Source of the DNA: Corynebacterium stercoris
GTDB lineage: Bacteria; Actinomycetota; Actinomycetes; Mycobacteriales; Mycobacteriaceae
Assembly (NCBI RefSeq): GCF_024160105.1
Contig: NZ_JAMFTQ010000012.1
Coordinates: forward strand, 1 to 52,960
Reading direction: 5' to 3'
DNA: 52,960 nt
Shown here: positions 9,451-18,734 of the stretch, piece by piece
How positions within the stretch are numbered: the stretch's first letter is position 1
Layout of the letters: every line of letters starts with the position of its first letter
Program-made: the position numbers and the translations under genes
The notes under the pieces: model-generated
What the model was told of the DNA's origin: nothing
What the model saw: the letters and a program-made list of their open reading frames with translations, nothing else
Databases searched by the model: none

Positions 9451-10596
9451 TTAGCGCTCGACGTGGCGCTCGTCCGGGCCGTTGTAGGCGGACAGCGGGC
9501 GGATGAGGGAGTTGTTCTCGAACTGCTCGATGACGTGGGCGGTCCAGCCGGTGATGCGGGACATCACGAACAGCGGGGTGAAGAACTCGATGTCGAAGCC
9601 GAGAATGTAGTACGCCGGGCCGGACGGGAAGTCCAGGTTCGGGCGGATGTTGATGGAGGTGTTCTCGTACATGGTCTTCGCCATGATGTCGTACATCTCC
9701 ACCCACTTCTGGGAGTCCTTCTCCGGGTGCTCGGCGGCGAGCTTCTTGAAGGCCGCTTCCATCGTCGGCACGCGGGAATCGCCCTTCTTGTACACGCGGT
9801 GGCCGAAGCCCATCACAAGCTCCTTGTTCTTGAGCTTGTTCAGGCACCACTCCTCAGCCTTCGCCGGGTCGCCGATCTCCTCCATGTGGTGCATGACGAA
9901 CTCGTTCGCGCCGCCGTGCAGCGGGCCCTTCAGCGCGCCGATGGCGCCGGTGATGGCGGACCAGCCGTCGGACATGGTGGAGGCGATGGTGCGGGCGGTG
10001 AAGGTGGAAGCGTTGAAGGAGTGCTCCGCGTAGAGGATCATGGTCTTCTCGAACGCCTCGATGTCGCTCGGGATGTTCGCCGGGGACTTCTCGTCGTCGC
10101 CGAAGACCATCCAGAGGAAGTTCTCGGAGAAGCCCTTCTCCTTGGACGGAGCGATGTACTCCTTGCCCTGGCGGCGGCGGATGTCGGTGGCGACGATCGT
10201 CGGCAGCTTCGCCAGCAGCTGGCGGCCGATGGACTGCAGGTGATCTGCGCTGGTGGTGAACTTCTCCGGGTCGTGGGTGCCCAGGTAGCTCACGGCGGTG
10301 CGCAGCACGTCCATCGGGTGGCAGTCCTTCGGCAGGAAGTTGATCACCTGGACCAGTTCCTCGTCGATGTCGCGGTTGGCCATGCAGCCGCCGCGGAACT
10401 CCTCGAGCTGCTCCGGGGTCGGCAGCTCGCCGTTCCACAGGAGGTAGGCGACCTCCTCGAACGTGCAGTGCTCAGCCAGCTCCTGGACCGGGTAGCCGCG
10501 GTACAGCAGAGAGTTGGTCTCCGGGTTGACCTTGGAAACGGCGGTGTAGTCGGCGACGACGCCGTTGAGGCCCTTGCGGATGTCCTGCTCAGTCAT
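9451..10596 (-). CDS. prpC: 2-methylcitrate synthase / citrate synthase
   Basis: 381 aa. I take ATG 10596 because AAGGAG lies 8 bases upstream and the protein then begins MTEQDIRKGLNGVVADYT, the usual start of corynebacterial PrpC; the frame is open 7 codons further up. Citrate-synthase motifs are present: SFNASTFTARTIAST, the His in GGANEFVMHHM, GFGHRVYKKGDSR, and the catalytic Asp in NLDFPSGPAYY. It condenses propionyl-CoA with oxaloacetate to 2-methylcitrate, the first step of propionate breakdown. It is the last gene of the operon prpD-prpB-prpC, 33 bp after prpB. The context decides for methylcitrate synthase over the TCA enzyme. Confidence 0.95.
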   Translation of the reverse strand: MTEQDIRKGLNGVVADYTAVSKVNPETNSLLYRGYPVQELAEHCTFEEVAYLLWNGELPTPEQLEEFRGGCMANRDIDEELVQVINFLPKDCHPMDVLRTAVSYLGTHDPEKFTTSADHLQSIGRQLLAKLPTIVATDIRRRQGKEYIAPSKEKGFSENFLWMVFGDDEKSPANIPSDIEAFEKTMILYAEHSFNASTFTARTIASTMSDGWSAITGAIGALKGPLHGGANEFVMHHMEEIGDPAKAEEWCLNKLKNKELVMGFGHRVYKKGDSRVPTMEAAFKKLAAEHPEKDSQKWVEMYDIMAKTMYENTSINIRPNLDFPSGPAYYILGFDIEFFTPLFVMSRITGWTAHVIEQFENNSLIRPLSAYNGPDERHVER

Positions 10597-10629
10597 GTGA
10601 TGTGCTCCTTGTCTCAAAAATGGGTGGGG

Positions 10630-11586
10630 TTACTTCACGTCGTCCGAGTTGGCGACGAAGGTCTGCTGGTACGTGTCCTTGGAGTAGGTGAAAACGGACT
10701 GGTCGAACTGGTTGTATTCGTCGTAACGCACCAGTTCGTAGAGGCGGGAACGGTGCTGCATCTTCTCCAGCCACGGCTCCTGGGTGCCGGTTTGGGCGAT
10801 GTCGCGCAGCATCTCTTCCGTCTGGCCCATGGCGAGGCGGAAGGTGGTCACCGGCCAGATCACGGCGTTGTAGCCGAGCTCCTCGAGGCGCGGCGCCGGG
10901 ATGAGGTCGGTCTTGCCGAACTCGGTCATGTTGGCCAGCAGCGGGGTGTCCACGGCGGCGCGGAACTTCTCGAAGTCCGCCTCGCTGTAGAGCGCCTCGG
11001 TGAAGATGAGGTCGGCACCGGCGTCGGCGTACGCCTTAGCGCGCTCGATGGCTTCGTCGATGCCCTCGATGCCGGCGGCGTCGGTGCGTGCGCAGATGAC
11101 GAACGCGTCGTCGTGGCGCTCGCGGACGGCGGCGGTGATGCGGCGGACCATGAGGTCGCGCGGCACGACTTCCTTGCCGTCGAGGTGGCCGCAGCGCTTC
11201 GGGTTGACCTGGTCCTCCAGGTGCAGTGCGGACAGACCGGCTGCCTCGAACTCGGCGACGGTGCGGGCTGCGGACATGGGCTCGCCGAAGCCCGTGTCGG
11301 CGTCGATGAGCACCGGCAGGTTGGTGGCGCGGGCGATCTGGCCGCCGCGGTGCGCAACCTCGGTGAGCGTGGTCAGACCGATGTCCGGCAGGCCGAGGTC
11401 GTTGGCCAGCACGGCGCCGGAGACGTAGACACCGTCAAACCCGTGAGCCGAATCCCGGCTCACGTCCTCAATGAGGCGCGCGGTCAACGGGTTGAACGCG
11501 CCCGGGAGCTTGGTAATGCTTTCCGACGTCAGCGACTCGCGCAGCGCCAAACGGCGCTCGTGCGGGGTCTTCTCGGGTGCGAACAT
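10630..11586 (-). CDS. prpB: 2-methylisocitrate lyase
   Basis: 318 aa, member of the isocitrate lyase/PEP mutase superfamily. The catalytic loop KRCGH (130-134, Cys132) and the Mg-binding Asp residues in DADTGFG (95-101) and LEDQ are intact. It cleaves 2-methylisocitrate to pyruvate and succinate. Its ATG overlaps the TAA of prpD in a TAATG junction, so translation is coupled. The KRCGH motif with the prp context distinguishes it from true isocitrate lyase, which is longer. Confidence 0.96.
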   Translation of the reverse strand: MFAPEKTPHERRLALRESLTSESITKLPGAFNPLTARLIEDVSRDSAHGFDGVYVSGAVLANDLGLPDIGLTTLTEVAHRGGQIARATNLPVLIDADTGFGEPMSAARTVAEFEAAGLSALHLEDQVNPKRCGHLDGKEVVPRDLMVRRITAAVRERHDDAFVICARTDAAGIEGIDEAIERAKAYADAGADLIFTEALYSEADFEKFRAAVDTPLLANMTEFGKTDLIPAPRLEELGYNAVIWPVTTFRLAMGQTEEMLRDIAQTGTQEPWLEKMQHRSRLYELVRYDEYNQFDQSVFTYSKDTYQQTFVANSDDVK

Positions 11587-13097
11587 TAGAAGATGCCCCC
11601 CGGGATCTCCGGAGCCTGCTCGCGGGCAGCGTCGTTGACCACGATGTTGAGCTCGGAGAGGTCGGTGAGGTTCTCCAGGTTCTGCACGGCCTCGAGGAAG
11701 CGGTCCTGCTCAGCCTGGTCGACGATGCCCTCGGCCAGGGTGCGGAACTTCTGGATGTAGTTCTCGCGGACGAACGGGCGGGCGCCGAACGGGTGCGCGT
11801 CGGCCACAGCCATCTCGTCCTCGATCACGGTGCCGTCGTTGAAGGTGATGACAGCCTTGGCGCCGAATGCCTTCTCGTTCGGGTCGGTGGAGTGGTAGCG
11901 GCGGGTCCACTCCTCGTCCTCAACGGTGGAAATCTTGTGCCACAGCTCCACGGTCTCCGGTCGGCCTGCGCGCTCCGGCAGGTAGGAGTCGACGTGGTGC
12001 CAGGAGCCGTCCTCGAGGGCGACGGCGAACATGTACATGATGGAGTGGTCGAGGGTCTCGCGGGAGGCCTTCGGGTCCATCTTCTGCGGGTCGTTCGCGC
12101 CGGTGCCGATGACGTAGTGGGTGTGGTGGGAGGTGTGCAGCACGATGGACTCGATGTCCGCGGTGGACTTGCCCATCTCCTCGATGGTGGCCTTAATGCG
12201 GCGGGCCAGGTCGATCGGAGCCTGGGCCTGGTACTCGGCGGAGTGCTCCTTGGTGTAGGTGTCCAGGATCGCGCGCTTCTCCTCGCCCTCTGCGGGCAGC
12301 GGGACGATGTAGGTGCGGTCCGGGGAGTGCAGCATCCATGCGATGACGCCGTCCTCGCCCTCCCAGATCGGGGCCGGTGCGCCCTCGCCGCGCATGGCGC
12401 GGTCAACTGCCTCGATGGCCATCTTGCCGGCGAACGCCGGGGCGGACGCCTTCCAGGAGGAGATCAGGCCCTTGCGGGACTGGCGGGTTGCGGTGGTGGT
12501 GTGCAGCGCCTGCCCGACAGCCTGGTAGATGGTGTCCACATCCAGGTCGAGCATGGTGCCGATGCCAGCGGCCGCGGACGGGCCGAGGTGTGCCACGTGG
12601 TCAATCTTGAACTCATGCAGCGAGATGCCCTTGACCAGGTTCACCTGGATCTCGTAACCGGTCGCGATGCCGCGGATCAGCGCCTTGCCGTCGAGGCCCT
12701 TGTGCTGGGCAACAGCGAGGATCGGCGGGATGTTGTCGCCCGGGTGGGAGTACTCGGCGGCGAGGAAGGTGTCGTGGTAGTCAAGCTCGCGCACGGCGGT
12801 GCCGTTGGCGAAGGCGGCCCACTCTGCGGAGTAGGAACCCTCCACGCCGAAGACCTGCGCGCCGTTTTCGGTGACCGGGTGGGCCTGCGCCATGACTCGG
12901 GCGGTGGCGACCGGACGGCGGCCGTAGGAAGCGACAGCCACCGACGCGTTGTCGATGATGCGGTTGATGATCATTTCCTTGGTGTCTTCCGGGACCTCAA
13001 CCGGGTCCGCGGCAACCTTGGCGATCTTGTAGGCCAGGTGCTCCTCGATCGGGAACTCCTCAGCAGACTTCCTGGTGCGTACTTCGTGCTCAATCAT
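11586..13097 (-). CDS. prpD: 2-methylcitrate dehydratase, MmgE/PrpD family
   Basis: 503 aa, normal length for the cofactor-independent (non-iron) PrpD family, with the N-terminal helical domain beginning about residue 30 ([17 protein letters not shown]) and the family signature GFGVEG-like [29 protein letters not shown]. It dehydrates 2-methylcitrate to methylaconitate. First gene of prpDBC. GGAGC lies 12 bases before the ATG at 13097. The divergent prpR starts 191 bp away, and the gap carries repeated TTTGTnnAA elements likely bound by PrpR. Confidence 0.95.
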   Translation of the reverse strand: MIEHEVRTRKSAEEFPIEEHLAYKIAKVAADPVEVPEDTKEMIINRIIDNASVAVASYGRRPVATARVMAQAHPVTENGAQVFGVEGSYSAEWAAFANGTAVRELDYHDTFLAAEYSHPGDNIPPILAVAQHKGLDGKALIRGIATGYEIQVNLVKGISLHEFKIDHVAHLGPSAAAGIGTMLDLDVDTIYQAVGQALHTTTATRQSRKGLISSWKASAPAFAGKMAIEAVDRAMRGEGAPAPIWEGEDGVIAWMLHSPDRTYIVPLPAEGEEKRAILDTYTKEHSAEYQAQAPIDLARRIKATIEEMGKSTADIESIVLHTSHHTHYVIGTGANDPQKMDPKASRETLDHSIMYMFAVALEDGSWHHVDSYLPERAGRPETVELWHKISTVEDEEWTRRYHSTDPNEKAFGAKAVITFNDGTVIEDEMAVADAHPFGARPFVRENYIQKFRTLAEGIVDQAEQDRFLEAVQNLENLTDLSELNIVVNDAAREQAPEIPGGIF

Positions 13098-13202
13098 GCA
13101 GCGTTCAGCTCCTCACATATTCGCTTGTCAACTCCCCGGCCCCATCCGCCGGATGTTGCAGCTCATACTAGGGCCATTTGTGTGCGCTAGGTCTCGATCC
13201 AG

Positions 13203-13251
13203 TTTGTGTAAAAATGTGTCACGCAACGATACACTTTGTAAAAGTTGTAAA
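13203..13251. promoter_or_regulatory. prpO: candidate PrpR/RamB-type operators between prpD and prpR
   Basis: An AT-rich island in a GC-rich gap holds TTTGTGTAAAAA (13203-13214) and TTTGTAAAAGTTGTAAA (13235-13251). They resemble the TTTGCAAA/AAAGTTTGCAAA-type boxes of the related corynebacterial regulators RamB and PrpR. Their place midway between the divergent genes fits control of both. The match is by eye and not exact. Confidence 0.5.
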
Positions 13252-13288
13252 TCCGCAGCGTGCGGGGTTCCTCACAGGAGGTTCTACG

Positions 13289-14572
13289 GTGGCTAAGCAC
13301 TTCGCGGGGGCACAGATCCACACACTTCGTATGAATCGCGGCCTGACGCAAGTGGAGATGGCCCGCAAACTCGGCATCTCCACCAGCTACCTCAACCAGC
13401 TCGAGAACGATCAGCGCCCGCTCACCGTCACCGTGCTGCTCCAGCTCACGCGCGTGTTCGGCGTCGACGCCTCCTACTTCTCCCCCGACGCGCAGCAGCG
13501 CACCGTCCGCGAGCTCGCCGAGCTGTTGCCGGGCATCGGTGACGATGAGCTCACCGAGTTCGCGCTGCGCTTCCCCGCCGTCGCGCAGGGGGTGCGGGAC
13601 ATTCCCTCGCTTTTCGACGCTTCCTTGGCCAACCCCCACATCAGCGTCCGCGACTTTTTCCAAGACAACGAGAATTACTTCGACGACCTAGACACCGCCG
13701 CGGAGCGTTTCGCGCTCCAGGCGCCGTCCCGGCAGTTGCGGTTGACGCGTTTAGCTGCGGCGTTCGACCGCGAGCACGGGTACACCGTGCGGTTCAACCA
13801 GCACACGGCGGGTGCGCGGTCGATCGTCGATACGCACACGCGCGAGATCCGGCTGCGAACCGGGCTCACAGAAGCCCAGCAGTGCTTCGAGCTGTCCTAC
13901 CATTACGGGTTGATCGAGCATGCCAGGTTGATTGAGACGCACGTGCGCCCGCTTGCCGACGCCACCGCGCGCCAGCTCGGCCGCCACGGACTCGGCCAGT
14001 ATTTCGCGGCCGCGGTGACGATGCCGTACGGCGAGATCCTCGCGGCGGCGGAGGCCACGCGCTACGACATCGACATGATTGCCGCCCGGTTCGGCACCGG
14101 CTTCGAGTCGACGTGTCAGCGCTTGGGCACGCTGCAGCGGCCCGGCGAGCGCGCCGTGCCGTTTGTGTTCGTGCGCACCGACCGCGCGGGCAACATTTCG
14201 AAGCGGCAGTCCACCACCTCGTTCCACTTCGCCCAGCGCGGCGGCACCTGCCCGCTGTGGGTGGTGCACCGTGCGTTTGAAACCTCCAACCGCGTGACCA
14301 GGCAGGTCTCGGTGATGCCGGACGGGCGCACCTACCTGTGGATGGCGCGCATGGTGCAGGGCCCGGCAGTGGGGTTCGGCACCCCGCGCCAGGAGCACGC
14401 CGTGGCGTTGGGGTGCGACGCCGCCTACGCCGACCGGCTGGTGTACGCGGACGGCTTGGACCTCTCTCCCGAATCGGCCACGCCAATCGGGCCCGGGTGC
14501 GAGACGTGCCCGCGCCTGGAGTGCCCGCAGCGCGCGTTCCCGGCGCTGGTGCCAGCCGCGCGCTTGACCTGA
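13289..14572 (+). CDS. prpR: PrpR/RamB-family transcriptional regulator of the methylcitrate cycle
   Basis: 427 aa. GTG 13289 is chosen because AGGAGG (13276-13281) lies 7 bases upstream and the protein then starts VAKHFAGAQIHTLR, directly before the helix-turn-helix; the frame extends 37 codons further up without a site. Domains: XRE-type HTH (about 8-62; LTQVEMARKLGISTSYLNQLENDQRPL); an IrrE/ImmA-like middle (about 150-260) in which the protease HExxH is replaced by FELSYHYGLIEH, so no peptidase activity is expected; and a DUF2083-type acyl-CoA-sensing C-terminus ending with CETCPRLECPQRAFP (three Cys at 404, 407, 412). PrpR homologues activate prpDBC in the presence of propionate-derived effectors. 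It is divergent from prpDBC and ends flush against lpdA. RamB is the alternative name; position favours PrpR. Confidence 0.9.
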   Translation: MAKHFAGAQIHTLRMNRGLTQVEMARKLGISTSYLNQLENDQRPLTVTVLLQLTRVFGVDASYFSPDAQQRTVRELAELLPGIGDDELTEFALRFPAVAQGVRDIPSLFDASLANPHISVRDFFQDNENYFDDLDTAAERFALQAPSRQLRLTRLAAAFDREHGYTVRFNQHTAGARSIVDTHTREIRLRTGLTEAQQCFELSYHYGLIEHARLIETHVRPLADATARQLGRHGLGQYFAAAVTMPYGEILAAAEATRYDIDMIAARFGTGFESTCQRLGTLQRPGERAVPFVFVRTDRAGNISKRQSTTSFHFAQRGGTCPLWVVHRAFETSNRVTRQVSVMPDGRTYLWMARMVQGPAVGFGTPRQEHAVALGCDAAYADRLVYADGLDLSPESATPIGPGCETCPRLECPQRAFPALVPAARLT

Positions 14573-15979
14573 TTAGTCCAGGTCGGAGTGGGCAATGAGG
14601 CGGCGCGCCGCCTCAGTGATCGAGCCGGAGAGCGACGGGTACACGGCCATCGATTCCGCCAGCTGGCGCACGGTGAGGTTGTTGGTCACCGCGATGGTGA
14701 TGGAGTGGATGAGCTCGGACGCGGTCGGTGCCACGATCACACCGCCGATGACCTGGCCGGATCCCTTGCGGGCGAAGATCTTCACAAAACCGTGCTGCAG
14801 CGAGCGCATCTTGGCGCGCGCGTTGGTGGCCAGCGGCAGTTTGTAGATGTCCGCCTCGATCTCGCCGTCGCGGATCTGCTGCTCGGTGACACCGACCGCC
14901 GCAATCTCCGGGCGGGTGAACACGGCGTTGCCCACCGTCTTCAACCGGATCGGTGCGACACCCTCGCCGAGGGCGTGGTCGACGGCGATGCGCCCCTGCT
15001 GAGCGGCCACGGAGGCAAGCGGCATGAGGTCTGTGCAGTCACCCGCGGCGTAGATGCCGGCGACGTTGGTGCGGGACACGCGGTCCACGTGGATGTGGCC
15101 CGACGGGGTGGTCTCCACACCCGCAGCCTCGAGGTTCAGGTCAGCGGTGTTGGGGATGGAGCCGATGGACATCATGACGTGGGAACCGCGGATCTCGCGG
15201 CCGTCGGTGGTGCGGACCACGACGCCATCGCCGGTGTTTTCCACGGAATCCACGCGCGCATCCTTCTCCAGGTGCACGCCCAGGCCCTCGAGCACGGTCT
15301 CCAGCACATCGGCCGCATCCGCGTCGTCGTGCGGCAGGATGCGGTCGCGGGAAGCCACCATGGTCACCTCGACACCCAGCTCCGCGAAGGCGGAGACGAA
15401 CTCGGCGCCGGTCACGCCGGAGCCGACAACGATAAGGTGCGTCGGCATCTCAATCAGGTCATACATCTGGCGCCAGTTGAGGATGCGCTGACCGTCCGGC
15501 TCTGCACCCTTGAGCACGCGCGGGCTGGCACCGGTGCACACGAGCACCATGTCGCAGTCGATGCGCTCCTCCTCGCCGCCGGCCAGCTCCGCCACCACGC
15601 GGTGAGTGGTGTGGCCGGTCTGCTCGCCCGAGAAACGGGCGCGGCCGTGCAGCACGCGCACGCCGGCGCGATCCAGCTGCGCGTGGATGTCGCGGGACTG
15701 CTCGGCAGCCAAGGCGACCACGCGGTTGTTCAGCGCGGTCAGCGCCAGCTGGGCGTTGCCCAGGTTGTGGTTGAGGCCCATCGCGTCCGCGCGGCGCAGG
15801 TCAGTCTTGATATTCGCACCCGCGATGAAGCTTTTCGACGGCACAACATCCTTGCGGATCGCCGAACCGCCGGCGCCGTTGTCCTCGATCAGCGTGATGT
15901 CCGCCCCGTACTTGGATGCAACCAGCGCGGCCTCGTAGCCTCCGGGGCCGCCGCCCATGATGACAATCTTCTTCGACAC
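14573..15979 (-). CDS. lpdA: LpdA-type NAD(P)H-quinone dehydrogenase (lipoamide dehydrogenase fold, no redox cysteines)
   Basis: 468 aa flavoprotein of the pyridine nucleotide disulfide reductase family. FAD site GGGPGG (9-14), NAD(P) site VVGSGVTGAEF, second FAD motif YAAGDCTDLMPLASVAA, and a C-terminal dimerisation domain. The segment where true lipoamide dehydrogenases have CxxxxC reads GGSAIRKDVVPSK (38-49) with no cysteine, as in the LpdA subgroup (Rv3303c-like) that reduces quinones instead of lipoamide. GTG start 15979 lies 7 bases after TAGACT on the minus strand and has no ribosome site, so leaderless. 13 bp separate it from the upstream M20 peptidase gene. Confidence 0.88.
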   Translation of the reverse strand: MSKKIVIMGGGPGGYEAALVASKYGADITLIEDNGAGGSAIRKDVVPSKSFIAGANIKTDLRRADAMGLNHNLGNAQLALTALNNRVVALAAEQSRDIHAQLDRAGVRVLHGRARFSGEQTGHTTHRVVAELAGGEEERIDCDMVLVCTGASPRVLKGAEPDGQRILNWRQMYDLIEMPTHLIVVGSGVTGAEFVSAFAELGVEVTMVASRDRILPHDDADAADVLETVLEGLGVHLEKDARVDSVENTGDGVVVRTTDGREIRGSHVMMSIGSIPNTADLNLEAAGVETTPSGHIHVDRVSRTNVAGIYAAGDCTDLMPLASVAAQQGRIAVDHALGEGVAPIRLKTVGNAVFTRPEIAAVGVTEQQIRDGEIEADIYKLPLATNARAKMRSLQHGFVKIFARKGSGQVIGGVIVAPTASELIHSITIAVTNNLTVRQLAESMAVYPSLSGSITEAARRLIAHSDLD

Positions 15980-15992
15980 GCGGGCCAGTCTA

Positions 15993-17201
15993 CTAGGGAA
16001 CGCTCAGCTCAGCGTCAGGGCCGTACAGGGCAGAGATGTAGCGTTCCAAAATTGCGCCGAAGAGGCGGACACCGACATCCAACGAACGCTCGTCGATGAT
16101 GATGTTCCCTTGGTGCAGGTCCGGCTTGTCGCCGGTGCCGCTCCAGGCGCCGAGGCGCACCATCGTGCCTGGCACGTGCTCGAGGTACCAGGAGAAATCC
16201 TCGCCGCCGGAGGATTGCGGGGCGGTGACGATTGCGTGCGGGTCGATCGAGCGGCCGGCTTCGACCGCGAGCGCTGTCGCCGCGTCGTCGTTGAGCACCG
16301 GCGGCACGCCGCGGATGTAGTTGAGCTGGTGCGTGCAGCCGGTGGGCGCGAGGATGAGGTCGATCAGGTCGGTGAGCAGCTCCTCGAGCGCGCGCCAGGT
16401 AGCAATATCCGCGGTGCGCACGGTGCCGTCGAGAAGCCCGCGCTTCGGAATCGCGTTGGCCGCGTCGCCAGCTTCGATGCGGCCGAACGCCAGCACAGTG
16501 CCGGTCCGCGGATCCACGCGGCGCGACAGCAGGGCGGGCAATTGCGTGACGACGGCGCCGAGCGCGTACACCACGTCCGCAGTCAGGTGCGGACGCGCGG
16601 TGTGGCCTCCCGGGCCTTCGATCTGCAGCTTGATCACGTCGGCCGCGGAGGTGATGGCCCCGGCGCGCACGCCGATCTGGCCGACGCGCAGCTTGGGCTC
16701 GACGTGGAGGGCGAAGATGGTGGACACGCCGCTGAGGCCGCCCCATTCGATGACATCGAGCGCGCCGCCGCCCATGACTTCCTCGGCCGGCTGGAAGATG
16801 CAGCGCACGCCGATGGGAAGGGTATCGGCGCACTCGCTCAGCGCGCAGGCGAGGGCAAGCACGACGGCGGTGTGCACGTCGTGGCCGCACGCGTGGGAGA
16901 CACCCGGCACGAGCGAGGCGTATTCAAGCCCGGTCTGCTCGGGCACCCGCAGCGCGTCCATGTCGGCGCGAAACGCGATCCGCTCCCCCTCTGCGGGGCC
17001 GAGGTCCACGTAGCAGCCGGTGCCGGGAAAGCGCACAGCCTCGAGCCCGTGCTGCGCCAACACATCGACGAGGAAGTTGGTGGTCTCGATCTCCTCGTTG
17101 GAAAGCTCCGGGTGGGAGTGCAGGTGGCGGCGCCAGCGAACGACTGCATCCCGGTTTTCCCGCAACCACCCGTCAACGTGTGCCGAAATCGCGCTTCCCA
17201 C
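15993..17201 (-). CDS. amiA: M20-family metallopeptidase/amidohydrolase (AmiA/HipO type)
   Basis: 402 aa, zinc amidohydrolase. Metal ligands and the catalytic Glu are visible: HACGHDVH (103-110, Cys105, His107), QPAEE (137-141), HVEP, and GGEDFSWYL near the C-terminus. A dimerisation/lid domain sits in the middle (GPGGHTARPHLTADVV). Such enzymes hydrolyse N-acyl or indole-amino acid amides and dipeptides; the substrate is not determined here. GTG start 17201 with AGGAGG ten bases upstream. It lies between an XRE gene (67 bp upstream) and lpdA (13 bp downstream), all on the minus strand. Confidence 0.88.
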   Translation of the reverse strand: MGSAISAHVDGWLRENRDAVVRWRRHLHSHPELSNEEIETTNFLVDVLAQHGLEAVRFPGTGCYVDLGPAEGERIAFRADMDALRVPEQTGLEYASLVPGVSHACGHDVHTAVVLALACALSECADTLPIGVRCIFQPAEEVMGGGALDVIEWGGLSGVSTIFALHVEPKLRVGQIGVRAGAITSAADVIKLQIEGPGGHTARPHLTADVVYALGAVVTQLPALLSRRVDPRTGTVLAFGRIEAGDAANAIPKRGLLDGTVRTADIATWRALEELLTDLIDLILAPTGCTHQLNYIRGVPPVLNDDAATALAVEAGRSIDPHAIVTAPQSSGGEDFSWYLEHVPGTMVRLGAWSGTGDKPDLHQGNIIIDERSLDVGVRLFGAILERYISALYGPDAELSVP

Positions 17202-17267
17202 GCCGTGCAGCCCTCCTGCGTCAATCGTTATTCGAAGCCCCTGTGCTGGGCAGAAGTGTACGCCCCG

Positions 17268-17690
17268 CTACGGAAGTTCAAAAAGGGTGTGCTGGAATCG
17301 CGGCACCTCCGGGGGAGCGCCGGAGCGCAAGTACTCTTCGTCGAAACGCGCAGTGTCCAAGGGGACGTTGGGCCAGCTCATGGCCATGGTGAGGTCGTCC
17401 CCGGGGATGGCGAAGGGGCGGTCGACGAGATCCCCGGCGCTCGGCAGCAGCACCGCGGGCGGGACGTAGAGCGCACCCGCCAGGCGGTACACGCTGCTTA
17501 GAAGGGGATCGGCGCAGCGTTCCTCGTTGTAGTGGTTGCGCTCGACGTTGGAAACAAGCGAACGCGAGACCCCCGCAATTTCCGCGAGCCGGGCTTGCGT
17601 CAGCCCCCGCATCATTCGCATGACTCGGACGCGGTGGCCGAAGCCGAGCGCGTAGCTGACCCAGTAGCCCTGCGGCAGCACTTCCCCCAT
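17268..17690 (-). CDS. XRE-family transcriptional regulator
   Basis: 140 aa. An N-terminal helix-turn-helix (about 17-72; RGLTQARLAEIAGVSRSLVSNVERN) is followed by a region that still looks helical (SVYRLAGALYVPPAVLLPSAGD) and an acidic tail without recognised domain. The DNA target is unknown. ATG 17690 follows a GGGGG-rich site. It lies 70 bp downstream of upp on the same strand and 67 bp before the M20 peptidase gene, so it may be cotranscribed. A small hairpin (GCACGC/GCGTGC) lies in its leader. Confidence 0.85.
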   Translation of the reverse strand: MGEVLPQGYWVSYALGFGHRVRVMRMMRGLTQARLAEIAGVSRSLVSNVERNHYNEERCADPLLSSVYRLAGALYVPPAVLLPSAGDLVDRPFAIPGDDLTMAMSWPNVPLDTARFDEEYLRSGAPPEVPRFQHTLFELP

Positions 17691-17760
17691 GGTGAACCCC
17701 CTCTTGCACGCCCCCCAGCGTGCGACGAGGCCTTAGCCTAACCGAGGTTTGAACACCCCG

Positions 17761-18396
17761 CTACAGGTCGATGTTGCGCGGTCCGTAGAGGCGGTCGCCT
17801 GCGTCGCCGAGGCCGGGAACGATGTAGGCGTTCTCGTTCAGCGCCGGGTCAATCGTCGCCGTGACCAGCCGCACTGGGCCACCGTGAGCTGCGAGCCTAT
17901 CGACGCCCGGCTGTGCGCTGACCATGCACACACACGTGATGTCGTCAGCACCGCGCTCCACCAGCAAATCAATTGCGTGGATCAGCGAACCGCCGGTAGC
18001 CAGCATCGGGTCGACGAGGAACACCGGCTGGCCCGCGAGGTCATCCGGCAGGGCTTCGAGGTACGGCACCGGCTCGTGCGTTTTCTCGTCGCGCGCCATG
18101 CCAATGAAGCCGACTTGCGCGTCCGGGATCATCGACAGCGCCGGGTCAATCATGCCCAGACCAGCGCGGATGATGGGCACGATGATCGGCGGGGCCTGCA
18201 GCCGCTTACCGGTGGCGGTGCCGACCGGGGTTTTGGTGTCGAACGTCTCTACCGGCAGGTCGCGGGACGCTTCGTAGATGAGCATCGCGCCCAGGTCGGC
18301 GAGTGCGGCGCGGAAGGCGGCGTTGTTGCTGCGCTCGTCGCGCATGATGGTCAGCCTCGAGGCGGCCAGGGGGTGGTTGACAACCGTGATCTCCAT
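17761..18396 (-). CDS. upp: uracil phosphoribosyltransferase
   Basis: 211 aa. Start ATG 18396 ([15 protein letters not shown]) is preferred over ATG 18405. It matches the family N-terminus, and the hexamer TACCAT ends 7 bases before it, the leaderless spacing seen at neighbouring genes. Family motifs are all present: PRPP-binding [17 protein letters not shown], the flexible loop, the uracil-binding [15 protein letters not shown], and [25 protein letters not shown]. It salvages uracil with PRPP to UMP. The divergent small gene at 18453 starts 56 bp away. Confidence 0.96.
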   Translation of the reverse strand: MEITVVNHPLAASRLTIMRDERSNNAAFRAALADLGAMLIYEASRDLPVETFDTKTPVGTATGKRLQAPPIIVPIIRAGLGMIDPALSMIPDAQVGFIGMARDEKTHEPVPYLEALPDDLAGQPVFLVDPMLATGGSLIHAIDLLVERGADDITCVCMVSAQPGVDRLAAHGGPVRLVTATIDPALNENAYIVPGLGDAGDRLYGPRNIDL

Positions 18397-18452
18397 GGCC
18401 CCCATGGTAAGCGCGGATGGAACCGAACCGCGTTCGCGAGCGTCTAATACGC

Positions 18453-18734
18453 ATGACTGTTTTCACGCTCGACGCTGCCACTGTTTCTGCCCACACCGAT
18501 GCCCTGCGCGCGGACGCCGCCACGCTCATCCCGCTCGGCCGACCCCCGTTCCCATCCACTGGATTCTTTGCCGCGTATAGCGCCGCGGTCGATGAGGCGC
18601 TCGCCTGCGCCAATGAGCGCGCGGAAGGCATCAGCGCCGAGGCGCGCCGGCTTGCGGCTGCGATGGATCTGGCGGTCGCCGCCGCCGATGCCGTCGACGG
18701 CTGCACCTCCGAGGCGCTGGAGGCCGTGCTGTGA
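18453..18734 (+). CDS. small helical protein coupled to a NlpC/P60 hydrolase
   Basis: 93 aa, Ala-rich and predicted almost wholly helical, no signal peptide. Start ATG 18453 ([18 protein letters not shown]); a longer frame exists upstream but has no site. The stop TGA overlaps the GTG start of the next gene (GTGA), so the two are translated together. A helical ~95-aa protein coupled to a long helical partner without a classical signal recalls WXG100/ESX substrates, but I see no W-x-G turn, so a type VII link is only a guess. Function unknown. Confidence 0.7.
   Translation: MTVFTLDAATVSAHTDALRADAATLIPLGRPPFPSTGFFAAYSAAVDEALACANERAEGISAEARRLAAAMDLAVAAADAVDGCTSEALEAVL

Noticed and set aside
9233..9454. 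73-codon frame in the pyc-prpC gap on the plus strand.
   Set aside because: No ribosome site, runs over the prpC hairpin, composition is not protein-like.
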